The notes under the pieces were generated by a model. The model worked only from the letters and a program-made list of their open reading frames with translations. It was not told the origin of the DNA and ran no database searches. A stretch of 64,000 nucleotides of DNA from JBBIMS01 sp964531645 (lineage in GTDB: Bacteria > Acidobacteriota > Aminicenantia > JBFLYD01 > JBBIMS01), in the NCBI GenBank assembly GCA_964531645.1, contig CAZHEF010000003.1, forward strand, positions 1-64,000, given 5' to 3'. How positions within the stretch are numbered: the stretch's first letter is position 1; the number at the start of each line of letters is the position of its first letter. Of the stretch, positions 25,920-34,591 are shown piece after piece. A program made the position numbers and the translations under genes.

Positions 25920-26579
25920 ATGGGAAGAAAAGGATTTCTTAGAATTAAAAGTATTCCTTCAGTATTTGCGATGGGATATGCATTCTTTATTGGTAGAAGC
26001 AGAATAGCAAGAGAGATTTATAGAGATATAGCTGATGAAGTTACTGAAAGAATTTTATCAGGAAAAATCCTTGATGTTGGAACAGGACCTGGGTTTTTGC
26101 CAATTCTTATTGCAAAAAAAGCACCAGAGATAGAAATATCAGGGATAGACCTTTCAGAAGGAATGGTGAAGCTGGCAAGGAAAAACGCAATGAAAGTCGA
26201 CCTTTCGGAGCGAATAAAGTTTTTCAAAGCCAATGCTTTATCCATGCCCTTTGAAAATGATTACTTTGATTTTGTTATTAGCACTTTCAGTTTTCATCAC
26301 TGGTTAAAACCTGTAGATTGTTTGGAAGAGATTATAAGAGTTTTAAAAAAGGGTGGGGGAGCTTGGATTTACGATATAAGAAAGGATACTTCAAAGGAGG
26401 CCGAAGCTCAATTCAAGGAAAAATATGGATTTTTCTTTTATACTCTCCTGAATTTTGTCAAATTTCACTCCTCGGTAACTATAGAAAAAATTGAGGAAGT
26501 TCTCAACAGAAACATCGGGTTTTCTCAAAAGATAATAGAGGATAGAGGGATTCTGATAAAGATAAAACTTATTAAATAA
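25920..26579 (+). CDS. Class I SAM-dependent methyltransferase
   Basis: About 219 residues with the Rossmann-fold motif I ILDVGTGPGFLPILIA, acidic motif II (ISGIDLSEGMVKLARKNA), and motif region FDFVISTFSFHHWLKP followed by EIIRVLKKGGGAWIYDI. This is the UbiE/Methyltransf_11 type; the substrate cannot be told from sequence. The annotation could also start at ATG 25902. ATG 25920 lies 7 bases after TATAAT (25908-25913) without a Shine-Dalgarno sequence, which suggests a leaderless mRNA. It is followed 18 bases later by the pyruvate-kinase-like gene, preceded by AAAGGAG. Confidence 0.85.
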   Translation: MGRKGFLRIKSIPSVFAMGYAFFIGRSRIAREIYRDIADEVTERILSGKILDVGTGPGFLPILIAKKAPEIEISGIDLSEGMVKLARKNAMKVDLSERIKFFKANALSMPFENDYFDFVISTFSFHHWLKPVDCLEEIIRVLKKGGGAWIYDIRKDTSKEAEAQFKEKYGFFFYTLLNFVKFHSSVTIEKIEEVLNRNIGFSQKIIEDRGILIKIKLIK

Positions 26580-26597
26580 AATAAAAGGAGTCAAAAA

Positions 26598-27155
26598 ATG
26601 ACTATTTATTTGGAAAAAGAAGGTGAGATAAACACCGATAATGTTTTGAAATTAGCTAAGGAAAGAGCCATTAAGTCGGGAATAAAAAACATCATTGTTG
26701 CATCTACATCAGGCGCTACAGGAGTTAAGGCAAGTCAGATTTTCAAAGGTTTCAATGTTGTTGTTGTAAGTCACTCCACTGGTTTCTCAGGAAAGAATGT
26801 TCAGGAGATGAGTGAGAAGAATAAAAGAATTATTGAGGAGAACGGTGGGAAAGTCCTGACTAGCACCCATGCCTTTGGTGGGATTGGAAGAGCTGTTAGA
26901 AGAAAGCTCAAAACATATCAGATGGAAGAAATAATTGCATATACTCTCAGGACATTTGGAGAGGGAACAAAGGTAGCGATAGAAATTTCTCTAATGGCAG
27001 CAGATTCTGGACTGATAAGAACGGATGAGGAGGTTATATCCATTGCAGGAACAGACAACGGAGCAGATACTGCACTTGTTCTCCTTCCCGCAAATACTCA
27101 GGATTTCTTTGACCTTAAAGTTCTTGAAATAATCTGCAAGCCAAGAAAATGGTAA
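26598..27155 (+). CDS. Pyruvate kinase alpha/beta (C-terminal)-domain-like protein
   Basis: 185 residues resembling the stand-alone pyruvate kinase C-terminal domain family, with NIIVASTSGATGVKASQIF, VVVVSHSTGFS and GGIGRAVRRK. The catalytic barrel of pyruvate kinase is absent, so it is not a pyruvate kinase. Such proteins occur in bacteria and archaea and have no settled function. It has a clear AAAGGAG ribosome-binding site and is likely co-transcribed with the methyltransferase. The 124-base stretch after it contains purine-rich and AGCTGT-type intergenic repeats. Confidence 0.8.
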   Translation: MTIYLEKEGEINTDNVLKLAKERAIKSGIKNIIVASTSGATGVKASQIFKGFNVVVVSHSTGFSGKNVQEMSEKNKRIIEENGGKVLTSTHAFGGIGRAVRRKLKTYQMEEIIAYTLRTFGEGTKVAIEISLMAADSGLIRTDEEVISIAGTDNGADTALVLLPANTQDFFDLKVLEIICKPRKW

Positions 27156-27165
27156 ATGGGATGAG

Positions 27166-27280
27166 AAAGAAGAGCGAGAAAGGCGAGAAATGAGAGACAG
27201 GCAAGAAAAATAAAGAGATTGCGGATTAAGGATTAGAAAAAGGCAAGAGCTCTTGATGGTTGCTGTTAGCTGTAGGCTGT
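27166..27280. repeat. Interspersed repeats: purine-rich GCGAGAAA type plus AGCTGTAGGCTG type
   Basis: agcgagaaaggcgagaaatg (around 27174-27193) belongs to a purine-rich family also seen near 11550, 32940, 36945, 59400 and 63675. gctgttagctgtaggctgtt (27262-27281) is the reverse complement of the acagcctacagctgaat type near 42723. Neither is coding. Confidence 0.5.
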
Positions 27281-29475
27281 TAAAATGTTTTTATGAAAAT
27301 TGAATCCGCGTGAGGGGAAAAGAAAATTCCTTTCTCTTTTTTTAGATTGTAGATTAGAGAATCAGAACAAGGAAAGGCTTTCCTATCTTTCCCTGCCTCA
27401 GAAAAGTAGAGCCATCCGTCGAACCCTTCAAATATTAAACGGTCATTTTCTGGATGAAAATCCTTCACTCCCTTTTTGATAGTTTTAAGTTTAAAATCTT
27501 TTAATTCTTTTAGTTCACCACTCTCGTTCAAAATGAGACAGCCAGATAAAATTTGTCTGAATTTTTTTACATTTTCCAGTATTCTTTCTACCTTCTTTTT
27601 CTTCAAATCGAAAAATGTCAGGATGTTGGTTTTAGAGGTGGCAATGGAAGCAAATCTAAGGTCTTTAATATTCATCTCAAGGATATTGAAAGTGTAAATA
27701 GCATCCATTTTGAACTTTTGTTCTTTCAATTTTTTGCCATCTGTGTCAAAAATAAAAGCAGTAACTTCAGAACCCTTTTCATCGAGAACGATCGCTCCCT
27801 TTCCTGCGAAAGGAAATATTTCTATTGTCTCAGCAGAAGATATGTCAAGAGTCTTCCCTTTATCAATTATCTTTTTGAAATCTTTACTATTCGAATACAG
27901 TTTTTCTAAGAGTCCGCAAGATTTAATAAATTGGATATCCGCAGAAGCTACTCCTTTTGAAGTGACCTTTTTTAATGAGTTTGTTCCTGATTCAAATTGA
28001 AAGATATTAAAGGAAATATTTGGATAAAAGGATAACCTCCGAGTAGGAGAAACAGGTATTGAGAATGGAGATTTTTTGATTGCTTTTTCGGTCTCCCTGT
28101 CCCAGATTAGAAAACCATCATTTTTTAAATGAACAAAGGGGTCGTAGAAATCAATGGGTTGAGAGTTTAACTTTGTTGGAAGCCAGTTCTTTCCAATTAT
28201 ATAAATATTCTGTTTTGTATCATCCTTTTCAGATGTTCTTAGAAAAATTGTATTATCAAGGGAAAAGAAATCCTTTATCGCTTCCTTAATAGTAATTTTC
28301 CTTAATTTTTTCCCATCACTACTAAATATAAATAGAGCTTTTTCTTCTCCTTTATTCTCTCTTCCTAAGATTCCGATTCCTTCGGGTTCTAAAAATTCAA
28401 TCTTTTCTGCCTTATAAAATGGGATGGCTGTTATATTGAGAGACGCAAAGATTTTTTCTCTTGTGGTTAGGTCTTTATATAATGGAATTTTTGGAACTTC
28501 TCTCCAGTCATTAAAACCGTCAATTATTGCTCTCAGAAGCCACTCCTTAGCCTCGCTCTCCTTTCCTATTAAATAAGAGACTTTTGCAAGCAGAAACGAA
28601 ATCTCATTTTCATCCTTTTTCTTCCCCCATGCTTTTAACAATTCTTTGTGAGCATTTTCGAATTCACCTTTCTCAAGCAGGACAAGCCCCCTTCCTTTAA
28701 GAACTGTAGGGTCATTCTTATTTATAGAGTAAGCCCTGTCAAAATATTTTATAGCATCATCAAATTTCCCATCTTTTACAAGATTTGTACCAATTTCAAC
28801 AAGAATTTCTATGGAGGATGGGTTTAACTCGTAAGCTTTTTCCAGCAATTCTACACCCCTTTCCCTTATCCCCTTTTTGATAAGGAGTCTTCCCATCTTT
28901 AAAGGAATCGACCTATCTTTCGGAAAAGAGGGGGAAATTTCATTGTAGACTTTGAACGCTCTCTCCCAATTTTCAGCATTTATATAAAAATTGAAAAGAT
29001 GGTACTTATAAACTGGAAAATTTTCCTTTTTTAAAGCCAACAATATTTCCCGCTCAGCTTCTTTTATCTTTTCCTGGTTCAGAAGGATGTATCCGAGGGC
29101 AATTCTTCCAATGGAAAGGTTGGGGTTTATCTTCAGTGCCTGTCTGAAATAAAATTCCTGATAAGAAGGATACATCTCTTCAAGGGATAAACCATATCCT
29201 AAGAGAGCCTCAACATTTCTCTCATCCTGATTAAGGAAGGACTCGAAATTTGAGCTTGCGAGGATTTTGTCTCCCTCAAGAAGGGCTTTAAAGGCTTCCC
29301 TTAGAAGGGAGGATTTTTGTCTTGAAATCCATGGTTCAAGGAGCTTTTTTGCTTCTTCTTGATTTTTAAGAAGGAGAAATGCAAACCCCTCCTTAAATTC
29401 CTTATCAGGCTCTATGGAAGAGAAAAGATTAACAGCAAAAGGAAAAAATAGTAATAATAGGATTTTTCTCTTCAT
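27280..29475 (-). CDS. TPR-repeat protein with C-terminal WD40/propeller-like region
   Basis: 731 residues with a signal peptide (MKRKILLLLFFPFAVNLFSS). Residues about 25-330 contain at least eight TPR units (for example NVEALLGYGLSLEEMYPSYQ, AIKYFDRAYSINKNDPTVLKG and ALLGYG patterns). The C-terminal half (about 350-731) has repeated strand patterns such as KALFIFSSDGKKLRK and VTAFIFDTDGKKLKEQKF that suggest a propeller. It is probably periplasmic and scaffold-like. There is no catalytic motif and no operon partner. The family is known, but the specific function is not. Confidence 0.7.
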   Translation of the reverse strand: MKRKILLLLFFPFAVNLFSSIEPDKEFKEGFAFLLLKNQEEAKKLLEPWISRQKSSLLREAFKALLEGDKILASSNFESFLNQDERNVEALLGYGLSLEEMYPSYQEFYFRQALKINPNLSIGRIALGYILLNQEKIKEAEREILLALKKENFPVYKYHLFNFYINAENWERAFKVYNEISPSFPKDRSIPLKMGRLLIKKGIRERGVELLEKAYELNPSSIEILVEIGTNLVKDGKFDDAIKYFDRAYSINKNDPTVLKGRGLVLLEKGEFENAHKELLKAWGKKKDENEISFLLAKVSYLIGKESEAKEWLLRAIIDGFNDWREVPKIPLYKDLTTREKIFASLNITAIPFYKAEKIEFLEPEGIGILGRENKGEEKALFIFSSDGKKLRKITIKEAIKDFFSLDNTIFLRTSEKDDTKQNIYIIGKNWLPTKLNSQPIDFYDPFVHLKNDGFLIWDRETEKAIKKSPFSIPVSPTRRLSFYPNISFNIFQFESGTNSLKKVTSKGVASADIQFIKSCGLLEKLYSNSKDFKKIIDKGKTLDISSAETIEIFPFAGKGAIVLDEKGSEVTAFIFDTDGKKLKEQKFKMDAIYTFNILEMNIKDLRFASIATSKTNILTFFDLKKKKVERILENVKKFRQILSGCLILNESGELKELKDFKLKTIKKGVKDFHPENDRLIFEGFDGWLYFSEAGKDRKAFPCSDSLIYNLKKEKGIFFSPHADSIFIKTF

Positions 29476-29665
29476 AAATTTTATCTATCATAAACAGAAG
29501 AAAAATGCAAAATTTTGCCCTCAAATTACATACAGTTAAGATTTTAACTTTTAGTTTATATCGGAGGATTTGAGATTTTTTATATAAAAATTAACCAGAA
29601 TATTTCTTTTCTGGAAATGTGAGTTTGACTATTCCTAATTTTTTATACAGTCTGACGCTCCGCAT

Positions 29666-29718
29666 GCTTATGAAATGCCCTGCCTTGCAGGGCATTTAGG
29701 GCTTTGCCTCTCATAAGC
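29666..29718. repeat. Nested inverted repeats upstream of the IS1182-type element
   Basis: AAATGCCCTG (29673-29682) pairs perfectly with CAGGGCATTT (29688-29697) around a CCTTG loop. Outside it GCTTATGA (29666-29673) pairs with TCATAAGC (29711-29718). The intergenic stretch 29476-29779 shows nothing else except acagtctgac at 29647-29655, which equals the outer end of the IS1182 element's right inverted repeat. Confidence 0.55.
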
Positions 29719-29779
29719 CTGCTGTTAGCCGAAGTCTTTTAATAATTCACTTTATTAAATTTATAGCTTCTCCCTTAAT

Positions 29780-30025
29780 TTAGACCCTTTCAAGCAATGG
29801 TTCTGGATAACCAATTTCTCCTACAGGATTAGATAAATCAACTTCACAAGGAATAGATATTTCAAATTCATGTATTGTAATGAAATTCTCTTTGTTTATT
29901 TGTAATTCAAATTTATCAACTATTTCCCAGAGTTTATCTTTGTAGTTAAAATAATTCCTTGTCGTAAGTAGATCACCTGTTTTGTAACCTAAATCTTTTT
30001 CACCATATTCAACCTCAAATGCCAA
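29780..30025 (-). CDS. Hypothetical protein fragment next to the IS element
   Basis: 81 residues from a TTG at 30025, ending in GEIGYPEPLLERV. The composition (acidic, FEVEYGEKDLGYKTGD, KDKLWEIVDKFELQI) looks like real coding sequence, but I recognise no family. An upstream ATG in another frame at about 30045 reads MKENMVFGI and then stops, so the 5' end may be frameshifted or cut off by the IS insertion 65 bases away. It is treated as doubtful. Confidence 0.3.
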   Translation of the reverse strand: MAFEVEYGEKDLGYKTGDLLTTRNYFNYKDKLWEIVDKFELQINKENFITIHEFEISIPCEVDLSNPVGEIGYPEPLLERV

Positions 30026-30084
30026 AGACCATATTCTCTTTCATTTTCGTATTAAAATAAAAATAAGCATCACACAAATTTGCT

Positions 30085-31459
30085 TTACGTCAGATTGTGT
30101 GAAAAGTTGAATGAATTATTATATAGCAACGCATGGCAAATGACTTTTAGTCCCTCGATGATAATTTTGAGCAATTTTATATGAATATTTTGCACATAAT
30201 TAAATACTCTGTCTCTTTTTACCAACAACTGAGCAATTAATTCTTTTAGCCCTATTATCTTTATCACCCTCTTTATATTGAAATTCCTTTTCATTGTTCC
30301 AAATATATGCTCGGTCATCCACTGCCGCTTCCGCACTTTCTCTCTATCCAACCTTATTCGCTCCCGCATATCCTCTAATATCTCCTTATGTTCCCAACGA
30401 TAAATGATACGACCCCTAGGATTGCGGGTACATTTAACCTTAAACGGATAACTTAAACACTCATTGCTTTTATATAACTTCATAACTTTACTATGATGAA
30501 CCGCCTTATTCTTAAAGATTAACTCCGCACCCCCAGGACAAATATGAACATCCTTAATAGCATCATACCTGAATTTACTCTTATAAAATTCAGGTATAGG
30601 AATATTTATCTCCTTAGCTCGTTTTGACATCTTACTTAAATTATTTATTATCTTTTACTTCATTGGTTACTTCATAATTTATAATCAACTTATGCTTCTC
30701 ATCCACTGTTGTCTGAACATTGTAGCAAACCTCTATCCGCTGATTACTTACCATCGCCAGGCTATCAGAATCAGTCAAAAAAACCCGAGTTTCACCACTC
30801 TCCTTTAATCTCTTTAACAATGCTTGATATTCCTCTTTCCGCTCCTTAAGAAGTTTTATCTTCGCCTTTAGTTCTTTCTCGCTCATTGCGGAAATCAAAG
30901 CCTCAGCTTTATCATTCACCTCTAACTCAGAAAAATAGGCATCAATCTTTGCCTCAATCTCTTTGATCTTCTTCATCAATTTTGCCTCATTGAAATTTCG
31001 CTTCTTAGAATTAACCGCCTTAAACTTACTCCCATCTATGGCAACAAGCACGCTGGAGAATAAATTGAGACGCTTACATAAAAAGATAAATTCACGACAC
31101 ACCGCCCTTATGGCTTTTTTATTCTCTTTCCTGAAATCAGCGATAGTCTTAAAATCAGGGGTGAGCTTCCTTAAAAGCCGCATCAATTCTACATTCCGCT
31201 GGGTTTCTTTTTCCAAACAACGACTGGAACGAATGCGATTCAAGTAGCCCTAGATATAGAGTTTTAACAAATCCGCAAGGTTATACAGTGGACGACCAGT
31301 GGGTTCGGGCTCAGCATGATTAAATCCAAGCTGAGCTAAATCCAGACTGTCAACGAAGGCATCAATAAATTGAACCGGATTGTCATCTTTGATATAATCA
31401 TCAATTACCTCAGGGAATAGCATTACCTGATTTCGGGCAACTCCTGCTATGTAAGCCAT
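30085..31459 (-). pseudogene. IS1182-type transposase, broken by a nonsense codon and a frameshift
   Basis: Three consecutive pieces reconstruct one transposase. The first is MAYIAGVARNQVMLFPEVID to LADLLKLYI (stop TAG at 31247-31249, probably a former Tyr codon before GYLNRIRSSRCLEKETQRN). The second is the catalytic middle (FSSVLVAIDGSKFKAVNS, with the Asp of LVAIDG, and VFLTDSDSLAM), ending at TAA 30641. After a one-base shift, the third is SKRAKEI to EHIFGTMKRNFNI (the Glu region) and the stop at 30085. The first two pieces share a frame. The stop at 30085-30087 lies 1 base outside the inverted repeat. Order and motifs fit IS1182/DDE_Tnp_1. Confidence 0.85.
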
Positions 31460-31543
31460 AAATTCCTCCTTGCATTTTTTGATTTCATTTGTACAATTAT
31501 ATTAACGAAAGAGAAAAATGTAAGAGTTTTCACACAGTCTGAC
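30089..31543 (-). mobile_element. IS1182-family-like insertion sequence (inactive)
   Basis: The ends are GTCAGATTGTGTGAAAA (30089-30105) on the left and TTTTCACACAGTCTGAC (31527-31543) on the right, inverted and differing at one position. They bracket a broken transposase on the minus strand, giving an element of about 1455 bp. No target-site duplication is obvious: the left flank is tttgctttac and the right flank is attttgcg. Confidence 0.8.
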
Positions 31544-31553
31544 ATTTTGCGTA

Positions 31554-31608
31554 TTTGCGAAGTTGCTAGTGAAGCGAGCAATTTAGGTGAGCGTAAGCGA
31601 ACCGCAAA
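31554..31608. other. Structured non-coding element at the IS right flank
   Basis: TTTGCG (31554-31559) pairs with CGCAAA (31603-31608), enclosing TTGCT/AGCAA (31562-31580) and a GAGCGTAAGCGA segment, so a multi-stem fold is possible. It starts 11 bases after the IS end. The rest of the gap to 31913 shows no convincing gene; a 70-residue minus-strand ORF there has no coding character. Confidence 0.35.
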
Positions 31609-31913
31609 CACGATGGTAAGTGAAGTTGGTATCCTTTGGAAAGCTCCAGTATTTTCCTTCTGGATTCCATATGTGATTTGGTATTGATTTTATCTTTTTG
31701 ACAAAATCGGGATTGTAAAGAAACGAAACTTTGATTTTTCCTTTTTCTTATCTTTCTACTTTCACAACCATTTTCCACCTTCTTTTGAATTTTATCACCG
31801 CGAATTCCAAACTGTTAAAAAATTGAGTTTTTCAATTTAATTTTTGAAGTTTTGGTGTGATATTTTAGTCTTCCACAAATCCAATTCATTATATTTTCTT
31901 AATTTCAGTTAAA

Positions 31914-32786
31914 CTATATTGAAAACTTTATCTTACCGCTCGCTTTTCCCTTTGAAAATCTGTTTAAAATTGTTATTTTCGCCGTATATTTCCCACTTTT
32001 GAGCTTCAATGGAATTTCAATTTTGTAGTATCTTTCGCTCAGCTTCTCTATTTCTTCCTTTAAATAAGAGATTTTAAAAGTTTCTGATTTTGTTAAGGAT
32101 TGAGTTCCTGATACAGTTAAATTTGTTTCAAGTTCGGTCTCAAGCCTACCATCAATTTCCCTTAAGAATATGCTCTCATAAGGAATTAGAATCTTGATTA
32201 TTACACCTTCCTCTATTTCTTCAATTTCTGCTTCAAATTTAAGATTTTCATCCTTTCGCTCTTTAGATGGGCGAGCTTCAAGAATCTGAGAAGTGGGGAT
32301 TCTTCTAATTGTATCGAGAATGAATAGACTTTCATCAGTTAATCTGTAGTCTCCTGAACCGTAAGGATCATGAAAGACAATTTGAAGATACTCGTAATAC
32401 CAGACTTCGTGAGCATAAGGATAACTGGCAGAGCCCATGGGATATTTTTCCATATGGGTGGGTGGTCCATACATTATATAGACCATTCCTCTATCCTGAA
32501 GCCATCCAGGTCTTCCACCTCCCCTGAACATCTGGTTAGCATATTCAATCCTACTGTAATATTCTTCTTTAAATCCTTCGGGTCTCTTTTTCCAGAACTC
32601 TTCAATATAATCCTTTCTTTTCTCAGGTGGTAAACTTAGAAACTCTTTTTTCTCCTCAGAAGTAATTATATACCTTGTTGTTGAGAGGAATTCTTCACTT
32701 TCAGAGTCGAGTTTTTCCCTTCTTTCGAATATTGAACATGAAACTGCCAAAAAGAAAAGGGATAAAATTAAAATTTTCTTCATCAA
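31914..32786 (-). CDS. GWxTD-domain lipoprotein
   Basis: 290 residues: a signal peptide with lipobox (LILSLFFLAVSCS), then the GWxTD domain. It includes RYIITSEEKKEFLSLP, RKDYIEEFWKKRPE, YYSRIEYANQMF, the signature variant GWLQDRGMVYIMYGPP (here W-L-Q-D in place of W-x-T-D), and EVWYYEYLQIVFHDPYGSGDY. The C-terminal beta-rich half is unassigned. GWxTD proteins are frequent in Acidobacteriota and relatives and have unknown function. A second, longer paralogue lies at 48032-49456. It is downstream of tmk on the same strand but separated by 124 bases. Confidence 0.85.
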   Translation of the reverse strand: MMKKILILSLFFLAVSCSIFERREKLDSESEEFLSTTRYIITSEEKKEFLSLPPEKRKDYIEEFWKKRPEGFKEEYYSRIEYANQMFRGGGRPGWLQDRGMVYIMYGPPTHMEKYPMGSASYPYAHEVWYYEYLQIVFHDPYGSGDYRLTDESLFILDTIRRIPTSQILEARPSKERKDENLKFEAEIEEIEEGVIIKILIPYESIFLREIDGRLETELETNLTVSGTQSLTKSETFKISYLKEEIEKLSERYYKIEIPLKLKSGKYTAKITILNRFSKGKASGKIKFSI

Positions 32787-32910
32787 ATTAAAACCACAAA
32801 AGGATTATATCCTTTTTAAAAAAATTGGTCAAATGTATCATAAGTTTATCTAAAATGGACTTCATTGCAAAATGCAAATTTCAAAGAGCAAATGCCAATT
32901 TGTAATATCT

Positions 32911-33561
32911 TTAGTCCTTTAGTTTTGTAGCTTTTTTATTCTTTTCTCGCTCGTCTTGCTTTTCTCGCTTGATCAAATATTCAAGAACAAGGTTTTCAAT
33001 TTTATTTGCAATCTCGTCCACACTTAATTTCGCATCGATTACATAGGTTTGATTAATTTTAATTTCGAGGAAATTTTTTCTCACTTCTCTAAGAAATTTC
33101 TCTTCTTCAAAGAGAATTTCCCTCTCCCTTTTTATCCTTTGTAGGGATTCTTCTGGGTTTATATCTAAGATAAAAATAATATCAGGCTTGGGAGCAAATT
33201 TCTCATTCCCTTCCCTTATAATTTCTTTTTTGATTCCCCTTGCTCCCTGATAGGCAATTGTTGAAATATAGTATCTATCAACAATTACAATTTTTTTATC
33301 CTTTAAGGCGGGGAGTATATTTTTTCTCACATTGAATTCCCTGTCTTTGACAAAGAGTTCGAGCTCCTCATAAGGGTCAATTGACTTCATTTTCTTTGAA
33401 ATTTCCTTGATTTTCTTTCCCCATTTTGAAGATGTGGGTTCTTTCAGTAAAACAACAGGGAAATCTTTTTTTTCAAGCCTTTCTTTCAAAATTTCAGCCT
33501 GTGTGGATTTGCCTGCTCCATCTATTCCTTCAATGGCAATAAGAACACCCTTTTTTAGCAT
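32911..33561 (-). CDS. tmk: Thymidylate kinase with a charged C-terminal extension
   Basis: Phosphorylates dTMP to dTDP. 216 residues with P-loop IEGIDGAGKSTQAEILKERL (about 9-28), the DRY motif VDRYYISTIAYQGARG, and LDINPEESLQRIKRERE (LID region). The last ~18 residues (REKQDEREKNKKATKLKD) are Lys/Glu/Asp-rich and are encoded by a purine-rich GCGAGAAAAG-type intergenic repeat, so the repeat seems to have extended the gene. Its start overlaps the hypE stop by 7 bases, so the two are co-transcribed. Confidence 0.95.
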   Translation of the reverse strand: MLKKGVLIAIEGIDGAGKSTQAEILKERLEKKDFPVVLLKEPTSSKWGKKIKEISKKMKSIDPYEELELFVKDREFNVRKNILPALKDKKIVIVDRYYISTIAYQGARGIKKEIIREGNEKFAPKPDIIFILDINPEESLQRIKREREILFEEEKFLREVRKNFLEIKINQTYVIDAKLSVDEIANKIENLVLEYLIKREKQDEREKNKKATKLKD

Positions 33562-34559
33562 ATTCTTGGTAAAGGCTCTCCCGAAAGAGGGTCAACAATT
33601 CTCCTGCCACCGGAAAATGTTTTAAGAAGAACTCTCTTCGGCTCTGATATTACCTCGCCAATTATCTGTGAGTCCCTTTCACCAATCTCTCTCAGTCTCT
33701 TTAAAACTTTTTCAGCATCTTTTTCGCCTACAATAAAGAGCATCTTTCCTTCATTGGCAATATACAAAGGGTCGAGACCCAAAAGTTCGCATATTCCAAG
33801 AACATTTTCCTTTACAGGGATATTTTTTTCATATAGCTCAATTCCGAGCCCTGATTTTGAAACAATCTCATTCAACGTAGATGCGATTCCTCCCCTTGTT
33901 GGATCCCTCATAAATTTAATTTTATCTGAAATTTTTAGAACTTCTTCCACAATTTTCCAGAGAGGCTTGCAATCGGAGATTGGAGGGTTTGACAATTTAA
34001 GATTTAATCTTTCGTTTAGAATTGATGACCCATGCTCTGCAATACCTCCATTAATCAAAACTTTGTCCCCTTTCTTTATTCTCGAATATGAAAGCTCCAC
34101 TTTATTTTCGATAATTCCTATACCTGATGTATTTATAAATATTTTATCTCCTTTTCCTTTATCCACAACCTTAGTGTCACCGGTGACTACAAGAACCCCT
34201 TCTTCTTCAGAGACTTTTTTTATGCTTTCAACAATTTTTTCAAGACTTTCCTTTTCAAAACCTTCCTCAAGAATTAGAGAAAGTGAAATGTAAAGAGGTT
34301 TTGCACCGACAGCTGAAAGATCATTGATTGTTCCACATACTGCCAGTTTTCCAATATCTCCACCATTGAAGAAAATTGGATTTATGACATAGCTGTCAGT
34401 TGTAAATGCAATTTTTTTACCATCAATCTCAAGAACTGCGGAGTCTTTTAGTTCTGAAAGGACAGAATTTGTAAGTTTTTTTAAAATAAACTCATTTATG
34501 AGCTCATGCATCTGGGTTCCACCAGAACCATGGGCAAGAAGAATCTTATCTTCCTTCAT
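33555..34559 (-). CDS. hypE: Hydrogenase maturation protein HypE
   Basis: 334 residues of the AIR synthase-like fold. The N-terminal part reads LLAHGSGGTQMHELI, then FTTDSYVINPIFFNGGDIGKLAVCGTINDL and GDTKVVDKGKGDKIFINTSGIG; the very C-terminus is PLSGEPLPRIC. The terminal PRIC carries the cysteine that HypE converts to thiocyanate for making the CN ligands of [NiFe] hydrogenase. No hydrogenase or other hyp gene is in the window, so partners must be elsewhere. SelD is excluded because the N-terminal Cys/Sec motif is absent and PRIC is present. Confidence 0.93.
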   Translation of the reverse strand: MKEDKILLAHGSGGTQMHELINEFILKKLTNSVLSELKDSAVLEIDGKKIAFTTDSYVINPIFFNGGDIGKLAVCGTINDLSAVGAKPLYISLSLILEEGFEKESLEKIVESIKKVSEEEGVLVVTGDTKVVDKGKGDKIFINTSGIGIIENKVELSYSRIKKGDKVLINGGIAEHGSSILNERLNLKLSNPPISDCKPLWKIVEEVLKISDKIKFMRDPTRGGIASTLNEIVSKSGLGIELYEKNIPVKENVLGICELLGLDPLYIANEGKMLFIVGEKDAEKVLKRLREIGERDSQIIGEVISEPKRVLLKTFSGGRRIVDPLSGEPLPRIC

Positions 34560-34591
34560 TCTTCCACTCTTTGCATTGCCGCTAAATATTG

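Noticed and set aside
29780..30025. Interpretation of the 81-residue ORF as a toxin or antitoxin
   Set aside because: No motif or partner gene supports it; kept only as an uncertain hypothetical fragment.
31566..31778. 70-residue minus-strand ORF next to the IS
   Set aside because: Composition is not coding-like, the start lacks any signal and the ORF overlaps the structured flank element.
33555..34559. SelD (selenophosphate synthetase) instead of HypE
   Set aside because: There is no N-terminal Cys/Sec-containing glycine-rich loop of SelD, and the terminal PRIC is specific to HypE.
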